Positions 35,032 through 43,836 of a DNA stretch of 64,000 nucleotides are shown here, one piece after another (position 1 is the stretch's first letter; each line of letters begins with the position of its first letter). Below the pieces are notes generated by a model. The model saw only the letters and a program-made list of their open reading frames with translations, made no database searches and was not told where the DNA came from. Position numbers and translations under genes: made by a program. Origin of the DNA: Burkholderiales bacterium (lineage in GTDB: Bacteria > Pseudomonadota > Gammaproteobacteria > Burkholderiales > Nitrosomonadaceae); contig JACKLU010000001.1 of NCBI GenBank assembly GCA_024235735.1, positions 124,001 through 188,000 on the forward strand, written 5' to 3'.

Positions 35032-35137
35032 TCCTGATGCGCGTTAAGGCGGCACCTACAGACGAGACAGGACATGAAAACCGCAGACAATAAACTGGAT
35101 TGCTGCGCATCTGATTGTAAGCGATGTTCTGCAGAAA

Positions 35138-35503
35138 CTACCTCAGAATGACCAGGACAACCTGTATCAGAAGAAACACTATCCCGAATGTCAACCAGGT
35201 TTTTCCGATTTTACGCGCCTCCGGATCGGTTTTTCTGAGATAGGTGAATCCCATGATGACACCAACGATCGGGAAAATCATAGATCCTGTAATAACAGCC
35301 ATATATAACGCAGCAGAAACAACCGGCTTTGAGTCCACTGATGCGCCGGATTGCATGCCGATACTGGTAAGACGCGGATAGACCGATGCGTTTTCCTGAT
35401 CGCTCTGTTGTTCAGCCGCCACTTCCTCCTTCAGTGTCGCACCGCAGCTTATGCAGTTTTCCACCTGTTCCGTATTTTCCGTTCCGCATTTAGGGCATAG
35501 CAT
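35138..35503 (-). CDS. Zinc-ribbon membrane protein
   Basis: A 121-residue protein. The N-terminus is a zinc ribbon (CPKCGTENTEQVENCISCG, two CxxC pairs 13 residues apart). After an acidic linker come two hydrophobic segments at about 65-88 and 102-120, with the charged loop YLRKTDPEARKIGKTW between them, as in DUF4190-like small membrane proteins. Role unknown. The start has an upstream purine-rich site. Confidence 0.65.
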   Translation of the reverse strand: MLCPKCGTENTEQVENCISCGATLKEEVAAEQQSDQENASVYPRLTSIGMQSGASVDSKPVVSAALYMAVITGSMIFPIVGVIMGFTYLRKTDPEARKIGKTWLTFGIVFLLIQVVLVILR

Positions 35504-35636
35504 ATTTGAATCCTCAAAAGTAATTGTTTAAATGATATTCAGGATATAAACCAGCATACCGTTATCGTCGGATGGTTAATTCCGCTTGAAGCCGTCCGCG
35601 CTAAAGCCGTGAAAATAACCGCGATAATGACTGCAA

Positions 35637-36995
35637 TCAAGGTAGAACCGTAAACGCTACCGAGCTGTAATAAGTTTTATCATAGCGCTGATCCTGATTG
35701 CCATCAACGGCGAAGGTGACGATATAATCACCGGCGGGAAGATTGGATGCCGGACTGTCAAAAATAACCAGGAACGGCAAATCGATCAACGGGCCGCTAT
35801 ACGCGAGTACCGGCGCATCCGAGCGCACAAACTGCAATTGCGCATCAAGCCAGAAATCGCCAAACGGCGTTACCGCTTTGATCCAGTAATCCGCCGGACT
35901 GCCGATATGTTGCTCCGGCGCTAAAGCTACCGCCAATGACAGTTTGTCTTCGGGCCGCAATTCAACCGCACTACCCGATTGATTATTCACCCAAATTGAA
36001 ACAACTGGCTGACCGGCAGTAATTGGCGATAATTCCGGATTAAAGAACCAGTCAAATCCGGGATTGAACGATATGCGCCCCTCCCGGATGACAATATGGT
36101 CATCGCGGGGCGTGAGAAAAGCCCCGGTAATACGACACGCCGAAAAAGCAACTGCATCATCAAAGCCGATCACAATATCAGCGCGTTCTGTAAATCCGGC
36201 ATATTGCAGCACGAGCGTATAGTCATCCGCTGTACCCTGCCGCCCATCAAGACCACTCATGGCAATGCGCAGCGTGGCGATATCGTCCGCAACCAGCGTG
36301 CGCCGCGACTCACCGGGAAAAATGCCCTGCTGCATCACCGCTTCGCTTTCCGGCAGTCCGAGCAGAAGTGATAGGTCACGATCAGCATTCGCGGCAAAAA
36401 AATGTCCCGCTGGCAAATCGGACAGACTCCGGCTATACGTCGTTCTGTCAATAATCTCCGGCAATATGAAAGGATTGTTGTTTTCTTTATTGAACCAGTG
36501 CAGATTAACGTCATCGCCGCGCCGGTCATCGCCGGAACCGATCACACCATCGGCGCCGCTGTTCAAATCAAATCGGTTATTGATGCCGCGCGTGGTGCTG
36601 GTAAAATCTTTTTCCACGCCATTCAATCCCGATTCACTCGCCAGGTTTGGGTGGCCAAGCCCTATGCAATGTCCCAGCTCGTGCAATACAACCGACTCAA
36701 AATCAAAACTTTGGCGTGGCACAAGCGCCCCATCAAAGCGGATATTACCAATTGTCGGCGCAAGCTGGTTCCATGTGTTTATTGCGTTCTGAACGGGTAT
36801 TTCCATGTCCACGGCATTGGATGACAAAGGCGAAATACCGACAGTTACAATCAGTTCCTCGCTTTTCCCGTTATAACCGGGCGGATGCGTGATGACACCG
36901 ATATTGAATTCATCGGTAAATTCAAAAACACCGGCTTCTGCCGCCAAAACCCAAAACGCCAGGCCGAGTATAAATCCGGGGTAACTATTTTTCAT
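35637..36995 (-). CDS. Secreted matrixin-like zinc metalloprotease
   Basis: A 452-residue protein with an N-terminal signal peptide (YPGFILGLAFWVLAAEAG). The metzincin zinc site HELGHCIGLGH is near residues 105-115, and AINTWNQLAP before it matches the pre-catalytic helix of matrixin-type enzymes. The remaining ~300 residues are beta-rich and end in LPAGDYIVTFAVDGNQDQRYD, a possible substrate- or surface-binding region. There is no recognisable type II or type I sorting tag. It is expected to act outside the cytoplasm on protein; the target is unknown. Confidence 0.8.
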   Translation of the reverse strand: MKNSYPGFILGLAFWVLAAEAGVFEFTDEFNIGVITHPPGYNGKSEELIVTVGISPLSSNAVDMEIPVQNAINTWNQLAPTIGNIRFDGALVPRQSFDFESVVLHELGHCIGLGHPNLASESGLNGVEKDFTSTTRGINNRFDLNSGADGVIGSGDDRRGDDVNLHWFNKENNNPFILPEIIDRTTYSRSLSDLPAGHFFAANADRDLSLLLGLPESEAVMQQGIFPGESRRTLVADDIATLRIAMSGLDGRQGTADDYTLVLQYAGFTERADIVIGFDDAVAFSACRITGAFLTPRDDHIVIREGRISFNPGFDWFFNPELSPITAGQPVVSIWVNNQSGSAVELRPEDKLSLAVALAPEQHIGSPADYWIKAVTPFGDFWLDAQLQFVRSDAPVLAYSGPLIDLPFLVIFDSPASNLPAGDYIVTFAVDGNQDQRYDKTYYSSVAFTVLP

Positions 36996-37231
36996 TGTAA
37001 TGCATGCGCTTCAGGTCGAGGTCGAGGTCGAAGGATAGCGGGGTTAAATTACCTGGCAGAACCAAGGATTTGCCTATCATTAATTAAATTCCTGCCACAT
37101 CGGGCTTGTGAATATGCCGAATATGCCCAATTGCGTCAACTATAACATGCGCCTGCCGGATGCCGCGCGTAAAATACCTGGGCAAACATGCTATTATAAT
37201 TTCGTTTGATATTTCTTGAGGAGGCGTCACC

Positions 37232-37798
37232 ATGCATAAACTACAACGCAAACTCCAGACAGATCATCTTCATCTGTTGCGTCTGCTCAAATGTCTGAGT
37301 CATGAAATTGACTGCTACGACTTTGACAGCCAACGCAGCGCCGATCTCGCCGTCATCCTGAGTGCGCTGGATTACATGACTGTTTATTCCGACAAATGGC
37401 ATCATCCAGCGGAAGACATTATTTTCGACAGGTTGCTTGAAAAATCCGTTGAACAAAGCGATTTAATCCAGGCGCTCAAGAACGAACATCAGACCATTAC
37501 ACAGGAAACCCATAAAATTCACGAACTGTTCAAGAATGTCTCAGAGGACTGCGTGGTATCGGCAAATGAATTGCTGACCTCGGCGCGTCATTTCATCATG
37601 CTGCAAAAACAGCATATTGAAAAAGAAAGTGAGTATGTCTATCCGTTGATGGATGCAGCGTTTTCCGATGAAGACTGGAATGCGATTGAAAAGGAAATTA
37701 TCTTGCAGAATGATCCACTTTTCGACGAGTCATCGAAAAAAGAATACGATCACTTGTACCGGTTTATAGTCGACCTGGAAAAAAGCAAGCAGGAATAA
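37232..37798 (+). CDS. Hemerythrin HHE-domain protein
   Basis: A 188-residue four-helix protein with di-iron ligands in the HHE pattern: TDHLHLLRLL at 10-19, WHHPAEDIIFDRL near 52-64, NEHQTITQETHKIHEL near 82-97 and KQHIEKESEYVYPLM near 130. Such proteins bind O2 or NO or serve in iron/oxidative stress handling. GAGGAGG lies shortly before ATG 37232. The gene is monocistronic, facing a small membrane protein gene. The two genes share the inverted repeat between them. Confidence 0.88.
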   Translation: MHKLQRKLQTDHLHLLRLLKCLSHEIDCYDFDSQRSADLAVILSALDYMTVYSDKWHHPAEDIIFDRLLEKSVEQSDLIQALKNEHQTITQETHKIHELFKNVSEDCVVSANELLTSARHFIMLQKQHIEKESEYVYPLMDAAFSDEDWNAIEKEIILQNDPLFDESSKKEYDHLYRFIVDLEKSKQE

Positions 37799-37859
37799 GG
37801 CCTTCCGTCTTTTTTCCATTCATTACATTTTGCAAGCAACACTTCGCAGGAAGGGAAGG

Positions 37860-37889
37860 AAAGTCAGCCAGCTTAAGATGACTGACTTT
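37860..37889. terminator. Hairpin between convergent genes
   Basis: AAAGTCAG (37860-37867) and CTGACTTT (37882-37889) form an 8-bp stem with a 14-nt loop. Pyrimidine-rich sequence follows on the minus strand, but no clear U tract, so termination is likely rather than certain. Confidence 0.5.
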
Positions 37890-37911
37890 ACCTTGCGTGT
37901 TTGTCCTGCCG

Positions 37912-38304
37912 TTAACCAAACAGTGCGTACAACTTGCCAAAAAGCGCATCGATAACAGGCTGAAACGGCCCAAGAAAATTCTCCAGCTGCATCATGCCGA
38001 CGAGCAGGATGAGCAATCCTCCGGCCACAAGACCATAGCGGATACCTGTCGTAAAATTAGCCGATGCCGGTGCGCGGGTGTAAGTATCGTTGGAAAAAGA
38101 CAAAAATATCCTGAGAATGCCCAGCACTATGCCGACGCCAAGACTGCCCAAAAACAAGTGCAGCGAACACAGCAGACGCTCGCCCAGCGTTTCGTCCGCA
38201 AGCGCAATACTGGAAAAGCGCAGACAAATGATAATGACCAGCAAAATGATCAGAGAATTCCAGAACCCGCCAAACTTCGCTTTAAATTCACTTTCCATAT
38301 TCAT
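37912..38304 (-). CDS. Hypothetical membrane protein
   Basis: A 130-residue protein with three hydrophobic segments at about 17-36, 45-68 and 90-106, and a short C-terminal amphipathic stretch. GGGAGGTGAT lies just before the ATG, a strong ribosome-binding site. No family recognised. Cytoplasmic-membrane location is the only supported statement. Confidence 0.6.
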   Translation of the reverse strand: MNMESEFKAKFGGFWNSLIILLVIIICLRFSSIALADETLGERLLCSLHLFLGSLGVGIVLGILRIFLSFSNDTYTRAPASANFTTGIRYGLVAGGLLILLVGMMQLENFLGPFQPVIDALFGKLYALFG

Positions 38305-38477
38305 AAAAAATCACCTCCCTTAATCAAATGTTGTTAAAAAATAAGCATCACGAATTTAAAATTAAATTCAAATGGTAACATGTTACGCTATTTACGTATG
38401 TGAATTAAAATTAACAAAAAATGCCTCTGGCGACTTTATTTATTTAGTACAACTACACATCAATACTGGAAAACTCA

Positions 38478-39233
38478 ATGTCTCCTATCTTAAGCGCCAT
38501 TTCCGGCGCGATACGTGATCTGCTTAAATTCAAACTGATCTGGATTATGGTATGGCCTGTTCTGGTCGCGGTGCTGCTCTGGCTGCTTATCGGCTGGCTA
38601 TTTCAGGACAGCCTCTCCGAACTGGTGTTTCTGGGTTTTGGCGGACTGGGCATCCGCGAATGGCTTGAAGGTCAAGCGCCGGGCTGGCTGGCTTATGGCA
38701 TACAGTGGCTGCTGTACATACTTATTTTTATTCCGTTGGTCATTGTCACTACGTTGATCATCACCGCGATATTTTCCATGCCCGAGTTGATTAATTACGT
38801 CGCAAAACGGCATTACCGCGGACTTGAACACCAAAGCGGCGGCACAATTCTGGGCGGCATCGCGAATGCGCTTTACGCGGTATTCATTTACATGGTCATC
38901 TGGATTGTCACCCTGCCGTTATGGGCATTTGGCATCGGTATTGTGGTACCTTTCATTGCCGCCGCTTTCCTGAATCAACAGCTTTTTCGCTATGACGCTT
39001 TATCCGAACATGCCAGCCACGATGAAATCAAGCAGCTGCTGGCCGAGAACAGATTCTCGCTATGGAATCTGGGGCTGCTGACCGGCTTTCTGCAATACAT
39101 TCCAATTATTAATTTTTTTGCGCCGGTATTAACGGCGCTTGCATTCATCCATTACGAACTGGCGCATCTGGAAAAAAAACGTGCACTGAAGCCTGCCGCG
39201 CAAACCAGCGTAGACGTAGATAATAGTGCATGA
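38478..39233 (+). CDS. EI24-domain membrane protein
   Basis: A 251-residue polytopic membrane protein with about five to six hydrophobic segments. It fits the EI24/CysZ-like family in arrangement: AIRDLLKFKLIWIMVWPVLV at the start, MPELINYVAKRHYRGLE and LWAFGIGIVVPFIAAAFLNQ, with LLAENRFSLWNLGLLTGFLQ near the end. CysZ imports sulfate, but many EI24 proteins have no known substrate, and no cys genes are nearby. The stop lies 5 bp from the stop of the convergent haem-binding gene. Confidence 0.75.
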   Translation: MSPILSAISGAIRDLLKFKLIWIMVWPVLVAVLLWLLIGWLFQDSLSELVFLGFGGLGIREWLEGQAPGWLAYGIQWLLYILIFIPLVIVTTLIITAIFSMPELINYVAKRHYRGLEHQSGGTILGGIANALYAVFIYMVIWIVTLPLWAFGIGIVVPFIAAAFLNQQLFRYDALSEHASHDEIKQLLAENRFSLWNLGLLTGFLQYIPIINFFAPVLTALAFIHYELAHLEKKRALKPAAQTSVDVDNSA

Positions 39234-39238
39234 ATTCG

Positions 39239-39763
39239 CTATTCAAACAAGTCATCCGCTTGAAGAACCTTCAACCCTTCACGCGCGCACACTTCATCAA
39301 ACTTGATCCCGGGCGCGCCGCCGACGCCGATACCGCCGACTATCTCGCCATTCAATTGAATTGGCAATCCGCCGCCGAGTAATAGGATGCTGTCGTTGAT
39401 ATGCGCCAGACTGTGCAGATCAGGGCTTTTGACCAGCAGTTCCGCATAGCGTTGTGTCGGTCCGCGCAGGCTGTTTGACGTATAAGCCTTGCGGCGGCTG
39501 CTATCAAGCGTATGTGGGCCAGCGCCGTCGGCTCTTAGCTGCGCCTTGATCAATCCGGCGCTGTCGACAATGGCCACACTGACCTTGAAGCCATCCTGCT
39601 CACATTGCTTGACCGCCGCCAGCGCCGCTTTTGCCGCCAGTTCCATCGTCAGCACTTTTTGCCCGCCTTGCGCTTTGGCAAAGATTGTGTTGGGGGTGGA
39701 TAAAGTCAAAAACAGTGGTATAAAAAACAAAATTGCAGGGTGTATTTTTGACACGTTCATCAT
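39239..39763 (-). CDS. GlcG/HbpS-type haem-binding family protein, exported
   Basis: A 174-residue protein with a signal peptide (AILFFIPLFLTLSTPNTIFAKA) and the DUF336 domain: LTMELAAKAALAAVKQCEQ, VSVAIVDSAGLIKAQLRAD, SSRRKAYTSNSLR, and GGLPIQLNGEIVGGIGVGG. Relatives bind haem outside the cytoplasm or serve as accessory proteins of dehydrogenase systems. The substrate here is not shown. The start at ATG 39763 lies close to a purine-rich site. Confidence 0.8.
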   Translation of the reverse strand: MMNVSKIHPAILFFIPLFLTLSTPNTIFAKAQGGQKVLTMELAAKAALAAVKQCEQDGFKVSVAIVDSAGLIKAQLRADGAGPHTLDSSRRKAYTSNSLRGPTQRYAELLVKSPDLHSLAHINDSILLLGGGLPIQLNGEIVGGIGVGGAPGIKFDEVCAREGLKVLQADDLFE

Positions 39764-39829
39764 TTAGGCTTCCTCCAATCAGATTAAGTCATTTGCATGT
39801 TCCGCCAGCCACGAAAGCATCGTTGTCCT

Positions 39830-40276
39830 TCATTCGGTCTCGGAGCGAATCAGCAAAACAGGCACCGGCGATAGGCGCAGCACGCTTTCCGCAATACTGC
39901 CGAGTAACAGCCGATTAAATCCGGAACGGCCATGCGTACCGATAATAATCAGATCAGCAGGCCATTGACTGGCTTCTTCAACGAGCACATGGGCTACGCG
40001 GCGGCCACTGGCGACGAGCAACTTTTCCGATACTTCCACATCCGCCTGCCGAACCAATTGTGATGCCTTTTCCAGCATTTTTCTCGCACTGTCTTTGAAA
40101 GATTTCAGGATTTCAGCGTAATTGATATAGTTTTCCATTTCGGCGTATTGAATATCTTCCAGCACGTGCACCAGCATGAGATGCGCATGATGAAACTGCG
40201 CAAACTTGATTGCTTCCTGCAAGGCGCGTTCTGAATTCGAGCTGCCGTCAATCGGAACAAGAATACGTTGATACAT
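39830..40276 (-). CDS. Universal stress protein UspA
   Basis: A 148-residue single-domain Usp protein. MYQRILVPIDGSSNSERALQ starts the fold and the ATP-binding motif GTHGRSGFNRLLLGSIAESV lies near 110-129. I chose ATG 40276 because AGGAGG lies eight bases upstream; the frame extends to a GTG at 40282. The complete G-2x-G-9x-G-S motif suggests an ATP-binding member. Partial repeat sequence lies just upstream (40309-40332). Confidence 0.88.
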   Translation of the reverse strand: MYQRILVPIDGSSNSERALQEAIKFAQFHHAHLMLVHVLEDIQYAEMENYINYAEILKSFKDSARKMLEKASQLVRQADVEVSEKLLVASGRRVAHVLVEEASQWPADLIIIGTHGRSGFNRLLLGSIAESVLRLSPVPVLLIRSETE

Positions 40277-40308
40277 TACCACTTCCTCCTTTATGACATT
40301 AACAAGTT

Positions 40309-40332
40309 GTTGAAAAATTATCTGTGCTGCCT
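40309..40332. repeat. Partial copy of the flhD-flhC palindromic element
   Basis: 24 bp matching 5667-5690 with one mismatch (TGTTGAAAAATTATCTGTG followed by C instead of G, then TGCC). Only the left end is present; the right terminal repeat is not found nearby. It lies between uspA and rtcB. Confidence 0.6.
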
Positions 40333-40353
40333 CGATCAGATTTTTAACACCGG

Positions 40354-41781
40354 TTATCCCTTAATACACACTTTAGGACGCAAAAAAGCAACCCGGCGGG
40401 CAAGCCCGGCCAGCTCGGTCGCTTCCGCGACCTGGTCGACATCCTTGTATGCGGCGGGCGCTTCTTCCGCGACGCCCCGTAAAGAACGGCTGCGAATCAG
40501 TATACCTTGTTGCGCAAGCTCATGAATCAGCGTATGCCCGTCCCATTGCTTCAGTGCCTGATTGCGGCTCATTGCCCGGCCCGCGCCATGACTTGCCGAA
40601 GCAAACGCCGGATTGCCGGCGTTGCCGGCAAGAATATAGGATCCAGTGCCCATGCTGCCGCCAATAATTACCGGCTGACCTGCCGCACGGTAGCGTTCCG
40701 GTAGCATCGGGTGACCAGGTCCAAGCGCACGCGTCGCGCCTTTGCGATGCACATACAGCTGCCGCTGCTCGTTGCCGATTTCATGCGTTTCCTTTTTACA
40801 GGTATTGTGCGAAACATCGAACAACGTTTCAAGCCGGATATCCGGATAGACGCTGTTGCACGCCTCGCGTGTCAAATGCGTCAGAATCTGGCGGTTCGCC
40901 AGGGCGCAGTTGATTGCGGCATTCATCGCGCCGATATAGCGCTGCCCTTCTGGTGACTTGATCGGTGCGCACGCCAGTTCGCGGTCAGGCAGCGCAATCC
41001 CCAACCGGCTGGCGGCCTTGGCCAGCATGACAAGATAATCGGTTCCAATCTGATGGCCGAGTCCACGCGAACCGCAGTGTATTGAAATAATCAGCTGACC
41101 CTCAAACAAGCCAAAAGCGTCTGCGGCATCGGCATCCAGAACACAATCAACCACCTGCACTTCCAGATAGTGATTGCCGGAACCAAGCGTGCCCATTTCG
41201 CCACGCTGGCGGCTTTTTGCCAGTTCTGAAACATTCTCCGGCACGGCGCTGGCGGCACAGCCCTGTTCTTCAACATATTCAAGATCGGCGGCTGAGCCAT
41301 ACCCCTGCCCGACCGCCCACTGCGCACCGCCGCGCAATACCTGATCGAGTTGCGGATGATTCATTTTAATATGCCCCTCTTCGCCGACGCCCGCCGGAAT
41401 GGCTTTGTAAAGCGTATCCGCGAGCTTCGCGAAGTGTGGCGCGGCTTCCTCCACCCGCATATTGCTGCGCAGGCAGCGTATACCGCAGGAAATGTCAAAA
41501 CCGACGCCGCCCGCCGAAATCACGCCACCTTGTTCGGCATCAAAAGCCGCCACGCCACCAATCGGGAAACCATAGCCCCAGTGCGCGTCCGGCATCGTTA
41601 TTGCGGCGCCAACCAGCCCGGGCAGGCGTGCAACATTGGCGATCTGCTCGAGCACTTTATCGTCCATCGTTTTCAGCAACCCCGCCGTGCCGTAAAGCAA
41701 TACCTCGGCGCGGTGCTCGGTTAATGCGCCGGGTAATGTCCAGAGATAAGGTTGCAATTGCTTCAGTCGTTCCAGTTTCAT
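40354..41781 (-). CDS. rtcB: RNA-splicing ligase RtcB
   Basis: A 475-residue GTP- and Mn-dependent RNA ligase that joins 2',3'-cyclic phosphate (or 3'-phosphate) and 5'-OH ends. Signatures are MPDAHWGYGFPIGGVAA, GGVGFDISCGIRC (metal ligand cysteine), GTLGSGNHYLEVQ, SIHCGSRGLGHQIG, and SHGAGRAMSR, whose histidine becomes guanylylated. I chose ATG 41781 (MKLERLKQL), which overlaps the archease stop region; longer readings to 41799 run into archease. Archease activates RtcB, so the pair is an RNA repair operon. No RtcR-type sigma-54 activator is adjacent. Confidence 0.96.
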   Translation of the reverse strand: MKLERLKQLQPYLWTLPGALTEHRAEVLLYGTAGLLKTMDDKVLEQIANVARLPGLVGAAITMPDAHWGYGFPIGGVAAFDAEQGGVISAGGVGFDISCGIRCLRSNMRVEEAAPHFAKLADTLYKAIPAGVGEEGHIKMNHPQLDQVLRGGAQWAVGQGYGSAADLEYVEEQGCAASAVPENVSELAKSRQRGEMGTLGSGNHYLEVQVVDCVLDADAADAFGLFEGQLIISIHCGSRGLGHQIGTDYLVMLAKAASRLGIALPDRELACAPIKSPEGQRYIGAMNAAINCALANRQILTHLTREACNSVYPDIRLETLFDVSHNTCKKETHEIGNEQRQLYVHRKGATRALGPGHPMLPERYRAAGQPVIIGGSMGTGSYILAGNAGNPAFASASHGAGRAMSRNQALKQWDGHTLIHELAQQGILIRSRSLRGVAEEAPAAYKDVDQVAEATELAGLARRVAFLRPKVCIKG

Positions 41782-41782
41782 A

Positions 41783-42190
41783 TCACACATCCACCACACA
41801 CTGCGCGACCCAGATTCCTTTCTCCTGCCTGACCGACAACATGGTGAACGTCGCGCCTTTCACCTCTATGCCCCGCTCCAATGCATCATGCCATTTTTCT
41901 CCCTTTATACGGGCGCGCCATTGTGATTCATTCCGCCGCAGCTGAAAATCATTAAAGACCATTCCCGATTCACGCGCTTTGCCCAGAATCAAATTAATCC
42001 AGATCACCAATGCAAATTCCGGGTCGGCTTCTTCAAATTCAATCGTGATCTCGTCGCGAGAGTGCACGCCATCCAAGTTGGTCATAATGGCAAAAACAGC
42101 CTGCGCAGCGGCTTCAAATGCTTGCTCCATTGTTTCGCCGTACCCAATCACACCCATGTCGGCGTCATGTTCAAAATACGAAAAAGGCAT
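41783..42190 (-). CDS. Archease, RtcB activator
   Basis: A 135-residue archease: FSYFEHDADMGVIGYGETME at the N-terminus carries the conserved D and H metal ligands, LVIWINLILGKARESGM is central, and VKGATFTMLSVRQEKGIW is at the end. It promotes RtcB guanylylation and turnover. Its stop lies within the RtcB start region, implying coupled translation. The ATG at 42190 is followed by a compact domain of usual length. Confidence 0.9.
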   Translation of the reverse strand: MPFSYFEHDADMGVIGYGETMEQAFEAAAQAVFAIMTNLDGVHSRDEITIEFEEADPEFALVIWINLILGKARESGMVFNDFQLRRNESQWRARIKGEKWHDALERGIEVKGATFTMLSVRQEKGIWVAQCVVDV

Positions 42191-42339
42191 GACTGTGCAT
42201 CGCAGAATTTAACTTGATAGCATGATCATACCGTACAAATCAGCTTTCATTCGCCGTTTTGCCGCGAGATTGCAGTAAAATACTATTTATTTGCTGGCAA
42301 AACTCTGTGTTTTGAACACATTATTTTTCACCATAGCCC

Positions 42340-43836
42340 ATGACAACTCAAATTGATGAACCCTACGCAGCCATCGATTTAGGCTCCAACAGTTTTCACA
42401 TGATCGTCGCGCATTATACCGACGGCCGCTTGCAAGTCATTGACCGGATAAAGGAAATGGTCAGACTTGCTTCCGGACTCAATGAACAGCATGAATTATC
42501 CGAGGAATCCATGCAATTGGCGCTCGCCTGTCTGCAACGTTTCGGCCAACGTATCAACGAAATTCCGGCAACCAATATCCGCGCCGTTGGCACCAATACC
42601 CTGCGCCAGGCGCGCAATGGCGATTTATTTCTGCCAAGAGCCGAGACTGCGTTAAACCACCCGATAGAAATTATCGCCGGACAGGAAGAAGCCCGGCTGA
42701 TCTATCAGGGCGTGGCGCACACCAACTATGATGAAACCAGCAAACGGCTGGTGATCGACATCGGCGGCGGCAGCACCGAACTGATCATCGGGCGCGGCTA
42801 TGACATTTTCAGCAGGGACAGTCTGTACATGGGTTGCGTCAACATGAGCCAGCGTTTTTTTGACGATGGCAAAATTAAAGCCAAGAAAATCAGCAAAACC
42901 GTATTGTTCGCCAGACAGGAGCTGGAATCTATCGAAGCCATCTACAAAAAAACCGGATGGGACGTCGTGTTGGGTGCATCGGGAACCATCTCTGCTATTC
43001 GCGATGTTGTTCAGGCGCAGGGCTGGTGCGAAAACGGCATTACTGCAAACGCGCTTTCCATGCTGGTTGATGCGCTGATCGCCATCGGCGATAGTCAGGC
43101 TATCGCATTCGAGGGTTTGTCGGAACACCGGAAGCCGGTATTCGCCAGCGGCGTTGCCGTATTGCTGGGCATTTTCGACGCACTGAATCTCGACAGGATC
43201 AACGTATCCAGCGGCGCGCTGCGCGAAGGCCTGTTGTTTGACCTGATAGGCCGCATGCACAATGAAGATATTCGCGATAAAACGATAGCCGATGTCTGCC
43301 AGCGGTATGGCATCGATATTGAACAGGCTGAGCGGGTCAAGACAACCGCGGCGTGTTTTTTTCATCAGTCCTGTTCGGAATGGCAGTTCAACGAAAAGGA
43401 TGATCTAAAGTTACTCCAGTGGGGTGCATTGATTCATGAAATCGGCTTGTCCATTGCGCATGCGCAATACCACCGTCATGGCGATTATCTGGTCACGCAC
43501 TCGGATCTGGCCGGTTTTTCCCGACAGGAGCAAAACAAACTCGCCAAACTGGTGCGCTGTCACCGCAGAAAATTTCCGCTGGACGAATTCACCGCAATAC
43601 CGGAAGCTTCAAGATTAACGATCACCCGGCTCGGTATTTTGCTCCGGCTCGCTGTCGTTCTGCACAGAAGCCGCTCAAACAGTGCGCTGCCTGAAATCCG
43701 GCTTGAAGCGCAAACGAATAAAATTCATCTATCCTTCCCCGCGGACTGGCTTGGCAGCCATCCGCTCACACTGGTTGATCTGCAAACCGAACAAGACTAT
43801 CTGCAAACAGCCGGTTTCAAGCTGACATTTCAATGA
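42340..43836 (+). CDS. ppx: Exopolyphosphatase (Ppx/GppA family)
   Basis: A 498-residue ASKHA-fold phosphatase that removes terminal phosphates from polyphosphate or pppGpp. Motifs are AAIDLGSNSFHMIV at 10-23, AVGTNTLRQARN, QEEARLIYQG and VIDIGGGSTELI near 137-148, with the C-terminal HD-like region HEIGLSIAHAQYHRH near 365. GppA and Ppx cannot be separated with certainty by eye. The last 7 bp overlap the convergent ppk gene. Confidence 0.92.
   Translation: MTTQIDEPYAAIDLGSNSFHMIVAHYTDGRLQVIDRIKEMVRLASGLNEQHELSEESMQLALACLQRFGQRINEIPATNIRAVGTNTLRQARNGDLFLPRAETALNHPIEIIAGQEEARLIYQGVAHTNYDETSKRLVIDIGGGSTELIIGRGYDIFSRDSLYMGCVNMSQRFFDDGKIKAKKISKTVLFARQELESIEAIYKKTGWDVVLGASGTISAIRDVVQAQGWCENGITANALSMLVDALIAIGDSQAIAFEGLSEHRKPVFASGVAVLLGIFDALNLDRINVSSGALREGLLFDLIGRMHNEDIRDKTIADVCQRYGIDIEQAERVKTTAACFFHQSCSEWQFNEKDDLKLLQWGALIHEIGLSIAHAQYHRHGDYLVTHSDLAGFSRQEQNKLAKLVRCHRRKFPLDEFTAIPEASRLTITRLGILLRLAVVLHRSRSNSALPEIRLEAQTNKIHLSFPADWLGSHPLTLVDLQTEQDYLQTAGFKLTFQ

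Noticed and set aside
37013..37030. Three copies of AGGTCG
   Set aside because: Too short and simple to call a functional repeat; likely replication slippage.
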